Source: Adineta vaga (lineage: Eukaryota; Rotifera). From it: 64,000 bases of DNA. The notes under the pieces are model-generated. The model saw nothing but the letters and a program-made list of their open reading frames with translations, did not search any database and was not told the origin of the DNA. The stretch lies in contig CP075492.1 in assembly GCA_021613535.1 (NCBI GenBank), positions 16,864,001-16,928,000 on the forward strand, written 5' to 3'. Below are positions 31,219 through 44,000 of this stretch, one piece after another. The position numbers and the translations under genes were made by a program. Position 1 is the first letter of the stretch; each line of letters begins with the position of its first letter.

Positions 31219-33002
31219 ATAGTTGGTCAATCACAGAGAGGTTAATCGTATATTTATAAATAGTCGAAATCTCTTCTTGTGATATTTCGCAACATTGAAT
31301 GAATTTTATTAAAAATATTTATCTTTCTCCTTATTTTACTTCTAATTTTTTGTCTGTTCTATTTAGGAAATATAATTTTCAAAATCATACATCATATAAA
31401 ACGACAAGTTTTCTTGAATTGAATACTTTTGAAATGTCATTAAATACAATAAAGATCAGTTAATTAACTTTTACTGATTATTACTATTCTTGCAATCTTA
31501 TTGAGTTTTATCGGTAATGATTTAAGGGTGTGGGGGATGAAAAGACACTCTCACCCGTCTTGAGGGGTAGGTGTAGGTGATTGCATAAATGTCATGAGAC
31601 GATTTATTGAATATTTTGAACACATCTTGTTTGAGTGATTATGTTTACAATCTTTTTATTTGAAATAAAATAAAAATCATCAGAGTACTGTATACCGATT
31701 GTATTGCATCTCTCGATCCGTTTTCTGTTTCTACTCAACTGATATATGTCCTCGGTCAGCTTTATTGTTATAAAATCAAGGAGGAAAAGCGAGACTTTCA
31801 TCGTATTTCTATGATACTTTCACGCTACTTAGAAATACGGAAATCTAACTTTTCCCCTTTGTAAAAAATTCATTCAGTATCAAGAAAAAGTTATTTTGTA
31901 ATGGATTGATCTTTTCTTGCTCAAAAAAAGTATAACCTTTTTACAATGAATTTTCTCATTATTCTTTCTTTCATTTATTCGACTGAACTATGTATATTTA
32001 TCATGAACTTCTCAAACTACAACCACACGTGATGAAGTTCCTCAGAAGTATATCACAATCAAATGAAGTCAAAATAAAGAAAACACGATAAGTCGAGACT
32101 GAAACAGCAAAGCAAATGTTTTAGGAACAATATGCAAGTACATTTGTACTTACAGCTCTTCGGTAAAAAAAAGTGCCAAAATACTGAGTATTATACTTAG
32201 TATCCAGTCTCTGGTCATTTAACAATGGATGAGCATGTAGAATGAAAATAATTACTCCCATCCAAATATGAATAGTTTATATAAATTTTTCATATAATCA
32301 TCAGATATTATAGAAAAATTGCTTGTTAAACTTTAATAAACTTTATTGACAGTATCTCGAACTACGATTTATTTGAAGAACATATGTTTAATATATGTAG
32401 ATAAAGATCTTCAATTAAATGACAAAGACAAAAAGATATGTTTTGTACTAATATACAAGTTGGAAAAGCTCACTCTTGAAAACAAACATAACTGAAAAAT
32501 AACGATCAAATAAACATCTTTCTGATAAAAGTATCGCCATACATGAAATAAAGAGAAATTTTGAGGTTGAATATGGCCAGTTGTTGACTTTTCTTAAATA
32601 TTGAATGTAGGTGCGTTCTTTTTATGCATTCACTCACTCACTCACATCTTCAAGAGACTTGTAATCGAAAAGGTATTTATAAAAACAATTTTTATATCAT
32701 AGTACATTTTCTTGCATTATATCAAATAAAATTTGACGAACGTCTTATTAAATAGATAATCATCATGAAAATGGTTGATTTAGTTTATAACTAATTTTGC
32801 ACGCGCACATACTCACACCTTTATTTTCACCAACCTTTATCTTACATTACAGATATCCTTTCAATATACTGTGGCAATAACACATCTTATCACAACAAAA
32901 TTTGTTCTATATTGCGCTGGATGAAATATTTCTTTCCATACCAGCTATATTTATTAAGATTATGTGAAAAAATAATTCTGTCTTCAAAATATTGACAAAA
33001 GT
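31219..33002. other. Intergenic region with a decayed hairpin
   Basis: About 1.8 kb, AT-rich. It contains hairpin 8 (31524-31580). At about 32630-32655 a run of four CACT units is followed by CATCTTCAAG, which resembles a decayed right arm with the CTTGA end. No gene or RNA seen. Confidence 0.45.
31524..31580. repeat. TGTGGG-type inverted repeat (hairpin 8), rearranged
   Basis: AAGGGTGTGGGGGATG (31524-31539) pairs with a weak C-rich arm (ACTCTCACCC, 31547-31556). A second G-rich arm with the CTTGAGGGG end then follows (31559-31577), so the copy looks partly duplicated or broken. Confidence 0.6.
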
Positions 33003-33974
33003 TTACATAACAACAACTACACGTTCTTTAGCATCTGTCGTTTCTTGCCATTTCTTTTCAATATCTGTTAATGATATTTCTAAAACAGATGTTGTAAGTT
33101 TTTCTTGAATAACCATTGGTATCATGGTTTCAAGACTTTTTAACATTTGTTTTAATGAGATAGAACCGAGACCACTTCCAATCATTTCAATATTTTTACT
33201 TCTTAATAATCCACCTGGTAACTGAATAGTTGTACCAGCCATCTGTCCTATTTGTATCCAACGTAAACGTTGTTCAGAATTTTTGCGCCTTGAATGAATA
33301 CCTGCCAAAGCAATCTCAGTTGGTTTTCCCCAAAGAAAATCCATAACAATGTCAGCATCTGCAGCTTCTTTTGCTATTAATTCTTGATATTGAGCAAGAT
33401 CATCACTTAAAGAAATAGAAACATCTATGGTTCCTTCTTTGACTAATTGATCAAGAATAGATTGATTTCGGCCAACACCAATCACATGTTTTGCTCCAAG
33501 TAAGCGAGCTGATGTAGCAGCCATTTGACCTGAACTACCGGTTACACCAAGTACTAAGACTGTTTCACCTGATTGAATTTGTGCACGTTCAGTTATAGCT
33601 GTCCAAGATGCTAAACCAGCATTCATTATAGCAGCGAAAACAATTGGATCTGCATTATCCGGAAGTGGAATCATCATATCTTTATCAACATTAACTAATT
33701 GACTCATCGTACCATTAGGAGGTGCCATCTTAATAAAATAAACTTTTTTTCCATTAGGAAGTGTTCCAACACCATCTACACCAGGAATCATTGGTAATGT
33801 CTTTACTTTGGTATAGTGTTGACCATTAACAATTGATCGAACAATTTGATGTATACCGACTGCAATTACCTGAACTTGTATTTGATTTGTTGTCGGTGAT
33901 GGTACATCAACTAATTCACATATTGGTGTTTGTCCAATTGTTTTAACAACAGCAGCATGTGCTTGACAAAGCAT
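33003..33974 (-). CDS. MDR-family oxidoreductase (quinone reductase-like)
   Basis: Single exon, 323 residues, Met at 33974. It has an N-terminal GroES-like domain (about 1-110; Pro-Gly-Val-Asp-Gly-Val-Gly near 64-70) and a Rossmann domain. The nucleotide-binding motif is Val-Leu-Gly-Val-Thr-Gly-Ser-Ser-Gly-Gln (about 147-156), the AxxGxxG-like form typical of NADPH quinone oxidoreductases. The zinc ligands of true alcohol dehydrogenases are absent, so a zinc-free NADPH-dependent reductase of quinones, enones or similar carbonyls in the cytosol is the best inference. Length and order are normal. The lack of introns and the bacterial-like family leave horizontal origin possible, but base composition is like its neighbours. 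Confidence 0.85.
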   Translation of the reverse strand: MLCQAHAAVVKTIGQTPICELVDVPSPTTNQIQVQVIAVGIHQIVRSIVNGQHYTKVKTLPMIPGVDGVGTLPNGKKVYFIKMAPPNGTMSQLVNVDKDMMIPLPDNADPIVFAAIMNAGLASWTAITERAQIQSGETVLVLGVTGSSGQMAATSARLLGAKHVIGVGRNQSILDQLVKEGTIDVSISLSDDLAQYQELIAKEAADADIVMDFLWGKPTEIALAGIHSRRKNSEQRLRWIQIGQMAGTTIQLPGGLLRSKNIEMIGSGLGSISLKQMLKSLETMIPMVIQEKLTTSVLEISLTDIEKKWQETTDAKERVVVVM

Positions 33975-35267
33975 TTTGTTCTATAATAAAGTAGATATAT
34001 TCGTAATAGTTGTTGTGAATTTTGTGCTTCTAAAATAAGAAAATGAAAATATGCGTTGAAACAGGTACTCCAATAGTTACTAATATATCCTACTTTCAGT
34101 CAGTATGATCGAGAATTGTTGTACTCTATAGAAATGAAAGAAAGAGGAAAAAGTACGACATTTATAAAACAAGGTGATAAGGCGATGGAATAAAGAACGC
34201 GTATAGAACGTACTTTCCGAACGCGTGCGAAACGCATGTATCAAACGTGTACGAATGAAATAATGTGTCACATAGGTTAATAAATAAACATAATGTACTT
34301 TCATCTTTTTTGAACAATTTGACATTTTCAAAACTTATGAATGGAATTTGTACTAGTAAAGTTGAAACGAACAGTTAAAAGAGGCGTTATTTATTTGTTT
34401 AAAAAACGTTTCTTGCTTTACCGCGCTAGTTTAAGTATATTTGTAAAAGACGCGAACACCTCGAAAGAAAAGATAGGTTAAATCTAGATACAACCTACGA
34501 CAAAAGTTAAAACGAATGCGATTTCTTCGTATTTTGTACATATTTTTTTCGAGTCTTTTTCTTATACTAAAAAATATTAATTTGGTTCAAACGTTGATCT
34601 GGATAGTATGAAAAGTCTACTACATGATTTATTGAAAGCAAAAAGCCCTTTTCTCTTTATAGAATTTCCATAGTTAAAATGATATATTTCGTGATAATAT
34701 ACTTCTCTTGAGCTTCTCAGTATTTCTCATTTCGTAACCAGAAAACCTACTAGAATTTAATGATCAAATGCATCAAACGATAGAGCATTGCAAACTCTAT
34801 TGATTGTGAAAAAAGGATGGGTGTGGGTGTATCTATCTATTACTTGCAGCTACACCTCACCCACACCCAAGATTTCTTGGATACCATCAAAACAATTGTA
34901 CAGTAATTTCAAATGAGCAATCCAATGTTGATCCTTATATTTATGCATTAAATATTAAAAAAACCTCTGCCGTAAATCAAAAGATAACATTACAAAGACA
35001 TTTCTAAGTTATATTTCAGCATTATTTTAATCTCTGTATTTATTTTTTCATTATCAACTCGCTCATTTAACTCTATCACTCATTCTGACTATCGTATTTA
35101 ACACAAAAATAATCTTTAAATTTCAATGGAAACAGCAGAATTATAAGTCAGTTTTATATTTCAAAACACATACTCGGCCTGAACCCAAGTTTAGTTATAT
35201 CCGTACACCGTAAAAAGAACTTCTGCGTATATTGACAAAAAAAACCGATCAGTCGATGGTGACTATA
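33975..35267. other. Intergenic spacer with hairpin 9
   Basis: Upstream region of the oxidoreductase and 3' side of the nucleotidyltransferase. It contains hairpin 9 (34815-34872). A minus-strand frame at 34080-34331 is low-complexity and not called. Confidence 0.45.
34815..34872. repeat. TGTGGG-type inverted repeat (hairpin 9)
   Basis: Left arm GGATGGGTGTGGGTGTA (34815-34831); right arm TACACCTCACCCACACCC (34851-34868) followed by AAGAT. The loop is 19 nt. The right end CCCAAGAT resembles the CTCAAGAT terminus of other copies. Confidence 0.78.
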
Positions 35268-36443
35268 CTAATTCGCATTCTTATGATTTCTATAACGTTG
35301 ACAAAGTTCATCAAAATATGGTGATTGATTAATTAATTGAAAACAAAAAAGCATGTTACTGCGAAGTTGTTTTTTAAGATCGTCAAGTGGTCTAATCTGT
35401 TGGTCAGACAAATATTGGTGTGTTAACTGCGAGTCATTCAGCTTTAAAATTATCACTAATAATTCAATTAGACTTCCGCGTCCGTAAGGATCTATCTCTT
35501 TAGCCGCTGATGTTACATTGTCCGATCGTCCAATCAAAGGTTGTGATTCAGTGGGTTCGTACGGATTAATAACATTTGTACCACAATCAACTAATTCTTC
35601 CAATAAGTTTTCTGAAACTTCCGAACTTTTTAAGAAAATTAAATCAATTAATTTTTGCAAACGCGCTGCTCGACGCTTAAACTTCGACGTATTGCAGCAA
35701 GATCCAATAGTCTCTCTAAAATAATCGATCAAACTATATTCCAATGACATATAGGGAAAAAAACAAGTTGAAACGCTTTGAGGATGTGAATTCGATGAAC
35801 TTCTTATACAAACATCGATAAGATATAATGTTAAGTACTGTTGCGATTCTTCTATATTTGATGATTGCTCAGTAATGGGTATGTTTAACTGTTTGCATAT
35901 TCGAACAGTTATGTGATCATTATTAAAAGGTGTATTTCCATATTTCAATCGAATACACATGTCACTCAAAGTGAATTCATTTGTTTCGAATAAATTATAC
36001 AAAAAAGTTTTTGTACTTTGAATAATTTCATCAAATTGTGAACGAAAAACTTCATCGATGTAATCACAAACTAAACTTAAATTACCAATTGGAGTTTCTG
36101 TGTAATCATTACAATTTATCAAACGAATTGAACTGTTTGTTAAAAAATCATAATTGTTTTTCATTAAAAATTGATACATACCACATTTTACATCTTGATT
36201 ATTAATTTCAAAATCGAAATCTGTCGGCTTATAATCATTAAGATGGTAATCAATACAGGTACCTCCTTTAACTATCATCATATCTCTTATATGAGTTGGA
36301 AATATTGAATATAACGACTGGGTATATTGTAACCATGATTTTTCAGTTGGAAACAGAATTTCAAGAATTTTTTTCAATAAATCTTGTTCAACAGAACTTC
36401 GTCTATGAATATCACTAAATATCTGAGATGTTTTATTATCCAT
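35268..36443 (-). CDS. Nucleotidyltransferase, viral poly(A)-polymerase-like
   Basis: Single exon, 391 residues, Met at 36443. Residues 57-80 carry the nucleotidyltransferase signature: Val-Lys-Gly-Gly-Thr (58-62), then Pro-Thr-Asp-Phe-Asp-Phe-Glu (73-79). These are the Gly-Gly phosphate loop and the Asp-x-Asp metal pair of the DNA polymerase-beta-like fold. The spacing and the Lys-Gly-Gly-Thr form resemble the catalytic subunit of poly(A) polymerases of large DNA viruses more than cellular PAP or TRF4 enzymes. That similarity is from memory of the motif and is unverified. The rest is helical with no zinc finger or membrane segment. It would transfer nucleotides to RNA or a protein/small molecule; substrate unknown. 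It lacks introns, which fits acquisition from an intronless source. Confidence 0.6.
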   Translation of the reverse strand: MDNKTSQIFSDIHRRSSVEQDLLKKILEILFPTEKSWLQYTQSLYSIFPTHIRDMMIVKGGTCIDYHLNDYKPTDFDFEINNQDVKCGMYQFLMKNNYDFLTNSSIRLINCNDYTETPIGNLSLVCDYIDEVFRSQFDEIIQSTKTFLYNLFETNEFTLSDMCIRLKYGNTPFNNDHITVRICKQLNIPITEQSSNIEESQQYLTLYLIDVCIRSSSNSHPQSVSTCFFPYMSLEYSLIDYFRETIGSCCNTSKFKRRAARLQKLIDLIFLKSSEVSENLLEELVDCGTNVINPYEPTESQPLIGRSDNVTSAAKEIDPYGRGSLIELLVIILKLNDSQLTHQYLSDQQIRPLDDLKKQLRSNMLFCFQLINQSPYFDELCQRYRNHKNAN

Positions 36444-36594
36444 CGACGATCTGAAAAAGAAAAATTTTTAATAATAATCTTTCGTCTATTCTCTGTCGTA
36501 TTTTAACTGATGTGAATGAGCAAACAAACTGCAACGAATGCATAACTCTTTTTAGGTTTCTTTTCGATTTTTTTTCTGTATGAAATAACAACCA

Positions 36595-36650
36595 TCTTGA
36601 GAGTGAGTGTGTGGTGGGTGTGGGTAAAAAAGAGACATCCACACCCATTT
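36595..36650. repeat. TGTGGG-type inverted repeat with CTTGA end (hairpin 10)
   Basis: The left arm begins TCTTGAGAGTGAGTGTGTGG (36595-36614) and continues TGGGTGTGGGT. The right arm is ATCCACACCCAT (36637-36648). It lies about 150 nt upstream of the nucleotidyltransferase start (its promoter side). Confidence 0.8.
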
Positions 36651-36734
36651 TAGTATCTATTTTTGTGAATAAATGTACAAGATTATTTATTGGTAGAGCA
36701 TTTACCAAATCATATACAACAATAAAAACAATAT

Positions 36735-37436
36735 TTATAAATTAATAGTATCGATATTCTGCTCTTGAGAAGATACCACAGATCTTCGTCTATTCTTTTT
36801 TATTTGATTCCAAAATTGTGGTACAAATCCTAGAATATATAGAAAAGGTGTTCCAGCAGCAATATATTGTGGAATACTTTGACTTGTAGCACCCCAAATA
36901 CTGAAACAAATAATGATCAATATACAACATATGAGAAACCATAATGGAAAAAGAATATTGGAATGAAGAGGAGCTTTTGATCGTTGTACGAATAAATAGA
37001 AAATGACGATAGTATGTAAAACAAAATATGTTACAAATGATGAAAACATTCCAATGGCACCAGTCACATGAAGAGGTGCATTATGATCTACACTTACAAT
37101 TGCCATAATCAAAAGAAATATCGTTACAATAAGTGCAATAGAATGAATAATATAAAGAATAACATGATGAATAATAGATTGAGAATGTAAAAGAAATCGT
37201 AATCGACCAAAAATAACTAATAAAAATTGTGGAATTAAAACAATAAAACCAGCAACAAAATACTTATAAGCAGGACCTTTTGCAAGTAATGAAATATTTG
37301 GTAATTTCTGTCGATACGAATTATTATTTTTCAACACTTGATTGCATACAACTAATGTTAAAATAAATGTAATAATAGATGTAAATGATAATATAATCAA
37401 AAGCCAATACCAAATTAATTTCAGAATTCGATTCAT
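36735..37436 (-). CDS. DRAM/TMEM150/Frag1-type six-TM protein
   Basis: Single exon, 233 residues, Met at 37436. Six hydrophobic segments lie at about residues 7-29, 57-82, 88-115, 122-150, 162-183 and 188-210. A short luminal loop follows TM1 (Asn-Ser-Tyr-Arg-Gln-Lys-Leu-Pro-Asn-Ile-Ser) and the C-terminal tail is Lys/Arg-rich. The topology, length and the Pro-x-Ile-Ser / Phe-Val-x-Gly-Phe pattern fit the Frag1/DRAM/Sfk1 superfamily (lysosomal autophagy modulators or plasma-membrane PI4-kinase partners). The exact branch cannot be set by eye. Next to the nucleotidyltransferase on the same strand, but with separate promoters likely (about 290 nt apart). Confidence 0.7.
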   Translation of the reverse strand: MNRILKLIWYWLLIILSFTSIITFILTLVVCNQVLKNNNSYRQKLPNISLLAKGPAYKYFVAGFIVLIPQFLLVIFGRLRFLLHSQSIIHHVILYIIHSIALIVTIFLLIMAIVSVDHNAPLHVTGAIGMFSSFVTYFVLHTIVIFYLFVQRSKAPLHSNILFPLWFLICCILIIICFSIWGATSQSIPQYIAAGTPFLYILGFVPQFWNQIKKNRRRSVVSSQEQNIDTINL

Positions 37437-38053
37437 CGTATAATTATTTGGTGAGAGTTGAGAGAGAAAAAAAGAATAAATCCATTTTTTCTAATCTTAT
37501 CGTTATGACAGAAAGAGAAAAAAGCTGTTGTTGTTGTTGTTGTTGTTCTTCATTCTTCTCTCGTCAATATTTATAATATACTCCAAGGAAAGTAATAATA
37601 TAACATCGTTTTTTTTCTGTTCTTTTCTGAATATATGTGACGATGTATTGCCATTAGATCAACAGATAAAAGACAGAGCAGACTAAAATTAAAGAGAAAA
37701 TCATCGAAGATTTCTTGAGGATGTGGGTGTAGATGAAAGTACAGAGCCCACACAGACAATCATTCGCACCCATTCATGGAGTTGATAAACTTTCGATTTA
37801 ATTCTTTTTAGATTGAATTGGGTAAAAAATAAAGTTTAAAGAATCTTGAAGATGAAAGAACCGATGGATAATAAAAATTGATAACCCACACCCACATCCG
37901 CTAGGGGTTGCAATAAAAGCTTTTTTTTATATCGAAGCGTAATATTTAATTTGAAAGAAAATAACAATTTCACTTTTTTATCAAACATGAATGATAAGAA
38001 GGAGCAGAAGCAAATATTTAAAGTCTTTATCCTATAATACTGCATCGTAAATC
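37437..38053. other. Promoter region between divergent genes, with repeats
   Basis: Contains a GTT microsatellite complement (TTG units, 37527-37547), hairpin 11 (37713-37775) and a single C-rich arm (AACCCACACCCACATCC, 37883-37899) followed by GGGGTTG. Divergent promoters of the DRAM-like gene (-) and the NACHT gene (+) must be here. Confidence 0.5.
37713..37775. repeat. TGTGGG-type inverted repeat (hairpin 11), decayed
   Basis: The left arm CTTGAGGATGTGGGTGTAG (37714-37732) keeps the CTTGAGG end. The right arm is split: GCCCACACAGAC (37746-37757) and GCACCCATTC (37766-37775). Confidence 0.65.
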
Positions 38054-41000
38054 ATGGATGACAGTTTATCAGATGAAAAAAAGGGTATAATAAATCAGTT
38101 AGTTCTGCTTCAGCTAATGGATAGGTAAGATTTGTGCACAATTGTTTCAATTTCTATCATATAACTAAAATAATTCTATACTGATTAGTGATAACAACGC
38201 ATTGAAGACGATTGTCAACTATGAATTCAATTTATTTAAAACGAGTATAACCGAACTTTATTCCACACAGTCAAAGGATGATACAACTATGTGGAGGTTT
38301 AGCAACAATACACAAATATCATCAGACATTTATGATAGTATATCATTTGAGGAATGGTGGCAACAATTCTTGCAAGAACTTGATAATTTTCAATTAACGA
38401 TAAGTAATTATGAGATGGAGGAAGAAGTTAACAATAAAGAGAAAATGAATGAACAGCTTTTTTGCCGTTTAATGCGAAGAACTTTACACACATTTAGCAC
38501 TGCGCTTTTTGGATACAATCAAGAACCAATGATCAATAAAACTTTACTCGAAAACATCAGAGAAGTTTTTGGCAAACTACGAAAATTGTATGAGACATTT
38601 CATTTTTCAACTTCGTCTGTTTCAAAAGATTTTCTCGAATTAAAATACGAACTGACACTGATAGAGCGTCAGAGAGAATTCGATGAGTCAAAATTCCATC
38701 GACAAAGTTTGGATGACCTGGCTAGAAAGTATTGCGTTCCACTAAATAATTATCTTCAGCGGTGCATCGAGTTGCATTCTCGAATATCTGTGCCCGGTTT
38801 GTGTCTAGATGTTGATGAAATGATAATTCGTATTTTCGGACATAAGAATATTTCGCTTTCAGCGAGCCAACGGTTGGCACTGGCGCAAGCACTATTGAAT
38901 CTGTCTATTCCTTTGTCTATGCCGTCACAGAGAGTGACTAGGGAGGATTCTTATGATAAGCTAGATAACCATAGCCGTTTAAAAACTTTTTTACCTTGGG
39001 CGACGGCCATCGAGAGGGATGGCTTAATGTTCTCTCACGATTTATTGGAAGAAGTACAAAAGGACTGGTGGCTCGTTTTATTGGGAAACACAAGTAGTGG
39101 GAAAACAACATATGTTCGTTGGTTAACTCTACAATTTTCAGAAGCCATTATTGAAGAAAAGAAGAAAGTATTTATCCATGGTGTTGATCTTGGATATCCA
39201 CGTGTTCCGATTCTGATTCGTATCAATGAATTCATTGAATGGCACAAACAAAACCCAAGCATGAGACTTTTTGATTATTTTGGACAACATACTTGGTTTG
39301 GAAATCTTTATTGTTCAAATTCAGAAGAACAGGACATGTTAAAAACCTTTGTGCGCAATGGACATTCATTAATTATATTCGATGAAATAGACGAAGCAAC
39401 AAGTCCTGAATCTCAGGGTGAATTAAATGAATTTTTAAGCAAGTTTATGCATTCATACACGCTCACTGCTGACTATATATCACCGACAGATGATCCATCA
39501 ATGGCTCAATGCGGACTTTGGAGAAGATTTTGGCATAGAAAGAACCGTGCCAATGACAATATTGTGATCTGTACTAGTAGAAAAGCTGGTTATGATATTC
39601 AACCATTAAGAGGATTGCACATCACGCATGTCAATCATGGGACACAATATATTAGCGAAGATAGTTTATGTCTATTTGTTATAACATGGTGTTCCCAAGT
39701 GTGCCAACAAGTAATTAGTGCATTTCAAAATCTTGTACCTGGGCTAAAGCATCAAATCCCAATCACTGAGAACTGGCTCGAACCTGAACGACTATGTGCA
39801 AAGATACAAGCAGTTGAAGTTTCTCGTGAAATGACATCCGACTTATTTTGTCTCTCAGCGATGTGTACTTCGTATGCACGATATGGACTCGAGTATGTGT
39901 GCAACAAACCAATAGTTTTTTATCAAGATATTGTCGAACAAGCTCTTCAAGCATATATGAAGCGTGTCCCACAAGTTCCACAGGGTGCGGTTGTCAGAAT
40001 TTTCTCGGAGTTGGCTTTCTTTATTACTTCACGTTCAAAATCAACCTTAATTGATGAATTCGATCTTAAACGATTATTTTGTTATTTTCTTCAATGTTAT
40101 CATGATGAAAGTAAGAATGCACCATATTGGACTAGACGAGACGTTCAAATCTTGACAGATCAGCTAGTTCAAGCATTAAATCGAGATGATGTTGGAATGT
40201 TTTGTTCACGGTCTTTGAATGTATATGGATTTCGTTACCCACTTTCTCAAGAATATTTTGTTGCCTTAACTCTTTTAGAAAATGGATTCAACAAATACGT
40301 AAATATTGGCCGGTTTTTATTGACTTTGAACTCCCGTGTGGATAAAAGTCGGTTACTCGCGATGGGCAAAATTAGTGCTGAAATGAGTATAGAACTATAT
40401 GATCAATGGTGCTTTCATTTGACTTCTGGAATTACGCACATTAATAAGTACATACCTCATGGGCCGTTATTTTTCGTTCGTGGTTTGAACAATATCATTC
40501 GTCTTCCATCAATATGGATAGTGTATCAAGCATTATATAACTTGCTGAATGTCAGTGGGTTTGATGACAAAACATGTCTATTTCAATACCCTCTAACGAC
40601 GGCTCTTGAGCAGCTACCAATGAAGCTAACACAGAAATGGCTTAAAATAATTTTAACGAAAGGGGGTTCTTCTCAACAAAAAGTTCTACGTTTGTTACAG
40701 AATTACGTTTGCAAAGGAAAAATGTTACCTAGTTGGGTGACGACGACGTTTTGCAATACACTTTCAATACAATTGACAGAACCAAAGAATTGTCTTGATA
40801 AAACTATTCACGAAGCTCTAACAATCATTAGTATATTCAATCCGTCTTTATTAGCAACCCATGTTGGAAGTTTGAAAGGGTTTCTTTTATCATCATTCAA
40901 TATGATCAAGCAGTTGCCTATATCGATTCTAGCAATCATCATTTCTTTGTACGGTGGTCTTGAAAGAGTTGAAAATAACGTGAATACAAATCATCCACCA

Positions 41001-44000
41001 TCTAGAGTGTGGACAGAAATGATCTATTTTTCACCGAAACATATATTCAAAGATTCTCCATTGACTTCGCTTTTAATTGAATACTTAATCGATCCAGATC
41101 GTAATGATGAAGTAAAGCTGAATTTTCTTATTGATCAATGTCATGCAATTATCCAATCAGCAGAAAAGACTGATGTATCTTCCAGTGTTATTCACAGTTT
41201 TGTGATTTTATTTTGCATCATTGGACCGAGTTACCCACATAAATTTCAGCCGTATGTGGACTATACAGCATTTGAATATGCAATTCAACACATGGATCTT
41301 GTTCTTACTTATATAAAAGGCTTCTTTTCTGACATTACGCAGAAAGGTTTTAATGATCACATAAAAATTATTATGCAATTTGTGTCTTCATCGCTGACAA
41401 ATACGACTATGTTACGTTATTCAAGCTTCGTTATTCGTTTATATTCTCAAATGATCGCAATTTGTCCATACAACAGAAATTCATGGGATGCGATATGGGG
41501 TAAATCTTTCTACTCTGAAATATGTCTTTGGCTTTCTGCCAATCAACTACACTTTATCCAATCAGATATTCTTTTGCAAATGGATGAATTAATGATCATT
41601 GAAAATTTATCGACTTTATGCTATGTAATTCCCAAAGGAACATCTATCAAAGAACATGAAATTGAAATACTGGAGAGGAATGATTTAGAGCTCCTTAAGC
41701 ACAAAAAACATCCATTTCAACTTATAGCAGATCGCAACGTAGTTCTCTTGCTATTAGCATATATTCCCAAACCTCTTCGAGCATTTTATATGCGCCTAAT
41801 AGAAAGAGAAGATCTTTCTTATAAGAATCAATCACCTGTACCTTTCATGCATTTGCTCGTCATGTTTTTGGAAACTAGTGAACTGTGGAATAACAAATGT
41901 ATCCGTTACAATATTCTATTAACGCTTCTATTACCACTTTTCGAAAAATATGGATTAAAATGCTTTGTTTTTTCTCCACTTTCATCTATTGAACAGACTA
42001 AGCGAAAAGAAAAAGAAAGTTATTTTAGTCGTCTTCACAATAATGAATTTTTTAGATCATATGCAAATGAAATTTTGTCATTTAACACTTTATCTGACGC
42101 ATTAGATCAAGCAAGAGAACGTGCCATTGCAGCAGAACAGGACCGTCTTATAACTGCTTTATACGAATCGAATACCGATCGCATCGACGAACAAATATAT
42201 TCTGCATCGATATGTCTCGCTCGCCTTGCAATGAGTAATTCGGAAAGCATTGAGAAGATGGACAGAGTGTATCTTATAGATAGTGCATGGAGAGCAGCCG
42301 AAGAAATTACTGATTCACTTTGCAAAATTGATGCTCTCATAACCATTTGCCGTATCTCACATTCACAATGGTCAGAAGACGCTCTAGAAGTTCGACTGAG
42401 TATGTTGACAGGAGTGCTAGAACACCTATTGACACTTACTTCATTTCACTGTTACATTGCAATTTTTATTCGTTATCTGTCTTTTGCAGGCAGTATTGCA
42501 CATATGAATTCAAATATATTCGAAAGTATTTGGCAAAAATTACTGGAATTACCAAGCACTGATCAACAGGCAATATGCCAGGCCTTTATGTATTTTCCTT
42601 CAATTCGAAGGGATGTTGAACGACGTGTTTTACTATTACAGTGGTCCAAAGAAAGTACCGCATTAAGTCGAGTTTTTAATCTATGTTCGCCAACGTTTAC
42701 AACTTATTTTAAAAATGATTTAATATGTAACGGATTCCGAAACATGGGCTCAGCACTTATAGCCTGTATGTATCTCAAAGAGTTGCAACTCGAACTGATA
42801 TTGTTAAAACATTGGTTAATTAAAAGAGAAAATAACGCAAAAGTTATTCACAATGGTAATTCTATTTCTTATCCACACGAAAAATGTAATATTGTTCTTG
42901 AATGGGAACAAATACCACACCAAACCTTAAGCAGTAATGCTGCCTTGGAAATCTCTCATTTTCTCGAATTGAAGCTCACCGAAAACAGTGAACAAATTTT
43001 GTCTGTTCAGCAAAAACTGAAAACATACAATAAAATAGCAGATGATGGTGTTTCATTGTTTTTGATTAATTGGCTAGTTTTTCGACACGATCAAATTCGA
43101 CAACCAGTAGCTGTTGAAGCCATGTTTTTGCTTATTCGATCACATCAATGGACATTAGAAGTATTGGACATGTGTTGTGAATTTCTAACAAGTGAAGATG
43201 ATGAAATTAGAGAGAGAACATTTGCTTGTATTGAAAAAATAGAATGGGGCGCTATTGAAGGAGCAGTTTTAGTCATTACTGAGTGGTTATCCGAGTGGAA
43301 TCGAAATATTTGGAACGCTGCTCCTCCGCTCATGAAATATATGGATTTTGGTCTACTTTTTATTGATGAAATTTCAGACATTGAAATAATTCTTGAAAAA
43401 GAATTTAATGCTTTCAGTGAATCCTTAGAAAACAATACACCCTCACACTATTTTCCGTTTATATGTTTGATTTGTGAACTGTCCATAGACGCTACTAACT
43501 ATCTCGTGGATCTCCTGTGGTCATGGAGTCAATCGATGGACGACAATAAAGAACTGTTTCTAGCATGGCTTCTAAAACACATATCGCCTCAGTTATGTAT
43601 TGATACGAAGGAAATTCTTAATTGTCTCCTTGATATTGTATGTCATGATGGTAACACTGGAATTATTGCATTATTGGCAACTATCAAATGTCTTTATTAT
43701 TGGCAAAATGATGATCAGGTAAGACGCATACTATGGCAGATCATTGATGATAATAATAACATGAGTATCAGCTGTGAAGAAATTGTCGTTGCTTGCTTAC
43801 ATTCTCTGTATTATAAATACAATAAGCCGACAGAAGAAACGGAATTGAGTCGTCTCAGAGATCTGCGAAACAAGACACTATCTTTATGTGTTAATCAAGC
43901 AACTGTGTTGGGTTTACTTTATCAAGTCATAAATCAACCAACAGAATACACTATTGATGAGGTCTATGTTACTTTCTTGACGCATATTTTAGATTATTCC

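Noticed and set aside
37527-37547. TTG microsatellite as a coding poly-Gln or poly-Val tract
   Set aside because: No supporting reading frame; it lies in the spacer upstream of the DRAM-like gene.
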